Assembly: GCA_013365325.1 (NCBI GenBank)
Contig: JABVXV010000318.1
Location: 1 to 64,000 of the forward strand
Source: Dipetalonema caudispina
Taxonomy: Eukaryota; Nematoda; Chromadorea; Rhabditida; Onchocercidae
Length of the DNA stretch: 64,000 nucleotides
Direction: 5' to 3'
Part shown: positions 50,317-64,000 of the stretch, one piece after another
Layout: each line of letters begins with the position of its first letter
Position numbering within the stretch: position 1 is the stretch's first letter
Notes under the pieces: generated by a model
Databases searched by the model: none
What the model was told of the DNA's origin: nothing
The model's input: the letters and a program-made list of their open reading frames with translations, nothing else
Translations under genes and position numbers: made by a program

Positions 50317-53300
50317 GCTAACTAATATCCAATATAAAATGAAAGTGAAAGCTTGAATAAACTAACGATTTATTAAAGCGCCAATACTGACAAATTAGAT
50401 TTCATGAAAAAAAATCTTTGGGATGAAATTGTAGTCAGTCATTAATTGCTTCATACTGCTTGTTGAACTTCCTCTTTCATCTTCTCATTCTTTCAACTTT
50501 TATCATTTGCTTACATTTTCAGCAAAACGAATACTTCAACGAACTAAAGAATCCCACCATCGATTTATATTTAATATTTCTGTAATTTGTAACCTTCAAA
50601 ATATTTGCATATATGGCTGAGAATAAATTTCGATGGAAAAAATATTTTATAAACATACTGCAAAACGTTGAAAAGGAAGTGAAATACTTGGTGAAAGATA
50701 TACAATTCGAAGTGTAAAAGGGAGAAAAGCCGATATTTTGTCGTACCTTGAATTTTAGCATTTAAGATTGATTAAACAGATTTCAAACTACTATTTTGAA
50801 ATAGCCAATTATCTCTTATGGTGTACTATACTTAAATTTCCAAATGATTATTGAAAAAAAAATTTCCTTTAAAAAGCTATTGATTTTCAAACAGCAAAAA
50901 GTGAAACTTGGTTTTAAAAAATTAAAAGAAAAACATTGAACTTTTCTTTAATGTTATTCAAACCAAAGTAAACAATAATAATTAACTTGAATGCAAATTT
51001 TTACATTTTTCTTACACTCAAGTCAAGCGTCTCAGCACCCTATTCCTTATAATTTTTTTTTGAAATGATCGAAAATTTCAACTGGCAGTAAACAGTAGAA
51101 GATTTTCCGTAACCTGCGTTATCATCATTTCCTGATTATTAAGTAATGACCACCATTACGGGTTTGCAACCATCCATCTTTCGACGAACCTCGACGTTGG
51201 TAATAGAATGACGTAAAGCAAAACATTTTTAGATCAGTAAACATTAATAATACCTTACAGCCATGTTATTGTTTTTCTGATATTGAAAACAACGGAGTTC
51301 AGATTCTTTTCCACAAGTGGTGATTTGGTAAATGTGTAAATCGAAACCAAAATTGAAAGTACAGCTTGCTTACACTGTTATCAATTATACGAAAACACGA
51401 TCCTAAAAAGAAATCGAAGTAAAACGGCTTCGCAGGATACAATTTCCGGAATATCTCTTCTGAAATTTTGCTATAAAAAATATTAGTTTTTCCTGTGATA
51501 AAGTGATCGTGAAAAACACCGGCAGTTTGAGCAAAGCTTGCATGCTTAATTGCAATTGATTAGATGGAATATTTCGAACATTATCGTACATTCCTTAAAA
51601 CTGTTAGACATGGACATTTGCTTCGACGATGTTTAATCTAATTAGAGTTATATTTGATATTAAGACTGTAACTATAACAGGTTTTATTGCTTTCTAAAAT
51701 TTATGCGTTGATTAGTGACATCAAGTTCGAACTTCTATTATCATAACCCAATATTTTTTACTTTCTAGTCTTAAAATAAATTATTCTTTTTTACATTTAA
51801 ATCATATTTCTAGCCAAACACTACTTGTATTTAAGAAATAAGACGATATGAACGAGAAAGCAAAGAATCTTTCCGATTCAGCGAATAGATAGAATTGAAA
51901 AAGATTTCGAAAAGCGAGAAGTCATAAACTACAACACATGAGTAGGAACTACATAGAAGATCGTAAGAAGCGTCAACTTCCAAAACAAATAATCCGGAGA
52001 AGTTGACATATCCCTGAAAATGGTAAAAAACAATGAGAGCTGAGATAAAAAATATATTTAAAGTTGTTTAAAGAAATAACTGAATCTAAATCCTACATTT
52101 CCAACTTAAAATAACTTTTCAATTATAGCCCTTAATATTGCAAATTGTGATTTCTTTTCAAAATTATGTGAATTCTTCTTTCCTGCGTCTTAGCATAAAT
52201 GCTTATAACGAATATAATCCAAGCAATTAAAAATGAAAGGATTACTTTTCATTATGATCGTGGGAAATAGGAAGTTGAAGTTAATTCCCATTCCCCAAAT
52301 AATGTCTCCACAACTTGCTACTTATCACTCCATAACATTCATTACTTCCCTCTTCCCTAAATGCTTGCTTTATCTAATCTTGTTAGTTCAAAAAAGATTC
52401 CCCGATATTATTATGGTTATTTATGGTTCCCTTGCTTATTAACAAGACAAAAAGCAAACAGCTTATTCATGAATTATTCATATTAAAACTGATCAGGACT
52501 AATAAGCTAGACATCATTCCCTATCGATTTACTCTACTACAATGTCATCACCTGTCATCCGAACATGGATGTGACCAATGATTAAATAATTTGAAGTCTA
52601 TAACGATCGAAATAGACTAGAACAATGACGTCTCTGCTGGCAAGTTTGAAGTGACATTAACTATCAATTATAAACTTAAGTCAAATAAAACTCAAAGCAT
52701 TTTTTACACCATGCTAAATCCCATTTAAAAAAAAAAACTGAATAAAAATAGTTCAATCATTTTAAAAAAATGGTCAGCACGGGAAAAAGAAAAGCATTGA
52801 ATTCCGGATATTCGCGGCTCACCGATCCCACAAGTATGCTTGATAACCATGACTCATACCCATCCGACACTTTCAATACACGCTTCACGACTTTGCATCC
52901 ACTAATGTAAAATGTTCATAAGACTCGTCAAATGATCAATCGTGTCTTTTTTTTCACGAGTAATATGCACTGCAAACTACGAGAACAAATAAAGAATATA
53001 TTTATATTGCAAACATACATAACAACAAGTGGGAATGGTATAATAAATTTCTTATTTCAGAAAAATTTTTGAAATTAAGAATACGACCGTCGCACCCGTA
53101 AAAATGTAGCCTATCGAGGCACTGTTTAATTCTAAATTCAACACTTCAGTTTAATTCATAATGGAACTAGCCCAGCTGATACCACAGCATGCTATTTACA
53201 AAACAGTTAAACAGAAAAAGGCTGTAAATAGTGAAAATCGATAGTACAAACAGTTTTTGTAAAGGTAATTCGAAGAATTTTTTGCAGTTGTTGAGATCAC

Positions 53301-53580
53301 ACAAAATACCAAAGATAAAAATTTACATACACTGTTGCGGCTGAAAGGCATGGCCATTCTTAGAACACAATTCAAACATTAGATTCAACAATCGTTAACA
53401 AGAAAGGCAACCATACAAGAAGAAATACTATATAAGAAATACTAGATACAACAACGTCCATGCCCGGAAGTCTACAATTCTACATATATTTTATGAAATA
53501 TCAATTTTTTTGCTGATATGATCATAACTGTAGAAAACTGTTGCTCGTAATTATAATAAATAAATCCTGTTGATGAATCA
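50317..53580. other. 3.3 kb intergenic, no supported gene
   Basis: It lies between the Cys-rich gene and the 3' end of ama-1 (convergent). Short AT-rich open frames only (for example 51403-51591 and 52233-52442), without splice logic or similarity. The 3' UTRs of both neighbours should lie in its margins. Confidence 0.6.

Positions 53581-64000
<10,420 letters not shown>

Overview
The window is nuclear DNA of a nematode, most likely a filarial (onchocercid) worm. It is strongly AT-rich. The genes are split by many introns that almost all end in TTTCAG or TTTTAG. One gene encodes a cuticle collagen with an SL-type acceptor a few bases before its ATG, and another is closest to the nematode gut factor ELT-2. 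The species assignment is inference from this style; no organism-specific sequence was recognised.

Layout. 1-3.3 kb: a (TTA)n microsatellite, a possible Thr/Gln-rich exon and a small gene for a secreted protein (minus). 3.3-18.1 kb: mostly gene-free AT-rich sequence with poly(T) runs, an 18-bp perfect hairpin and one weakly supported three-exon minus-strand gene near 13 kb. 18.1-20.3 kb: a six-exon plus-strand gene for an acidic, Asn-rich protein of unknown function. 23.5-27.7 kb: an elt-2-like GATA factor (minus). 33.5-39.5 kb: a complete 15-exon TM9SF2-type nonaspanin (minus). 40.1-40.4 kb: a small basic protein (plus). 41.5-48.3 kb: a complete 12-exon alpha-type nicotinic acetylcholine receptor subunit (minus), whose second intron contains a whole cuticle collagen gene on the opposite strand (46.0-47.7 kb). 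49.5-50.3 kb: a small secreted Cys/Pro/Gln-rich protein (plus). 53.6-64.0 kb: the last 28 exons of the RNA polymerase II largest subunit (ama-1/RPB1, minus), including the whole CTD; its 5' part lies beyond the window.

Exon chains were built by hand. For the four large genes, the collagen and the acidic Asn-rich gene, every exon length agrees with the reading phase on both sides, which is strong internal support; a few elt-2 junctions use weak splice sites. The genes are not an operon or a single pathway: they serve transcription (ama-1, elt-2), endomembrane trafficking (TM9SF2), neuromuscular signalling (nAChR) and cuticle or extracellular matrix (collagen, Cys-rich protein).

Most notable for follow-up: the nested antisense collagen; an exact 100-bp inverted duplication between introns of the TM9SF2 and nAChR genes; unusual pore-lining residues in the nAChR TM2; a GC-AG intron in ama-1; a CTD whose distal half drifts to YSPSSPQ; and a GC-richer exon cluster in the gene desert at 13 kb. 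I saw no CRISPR, viral or bacterial system and no convincing tRNA or rRNA gene.
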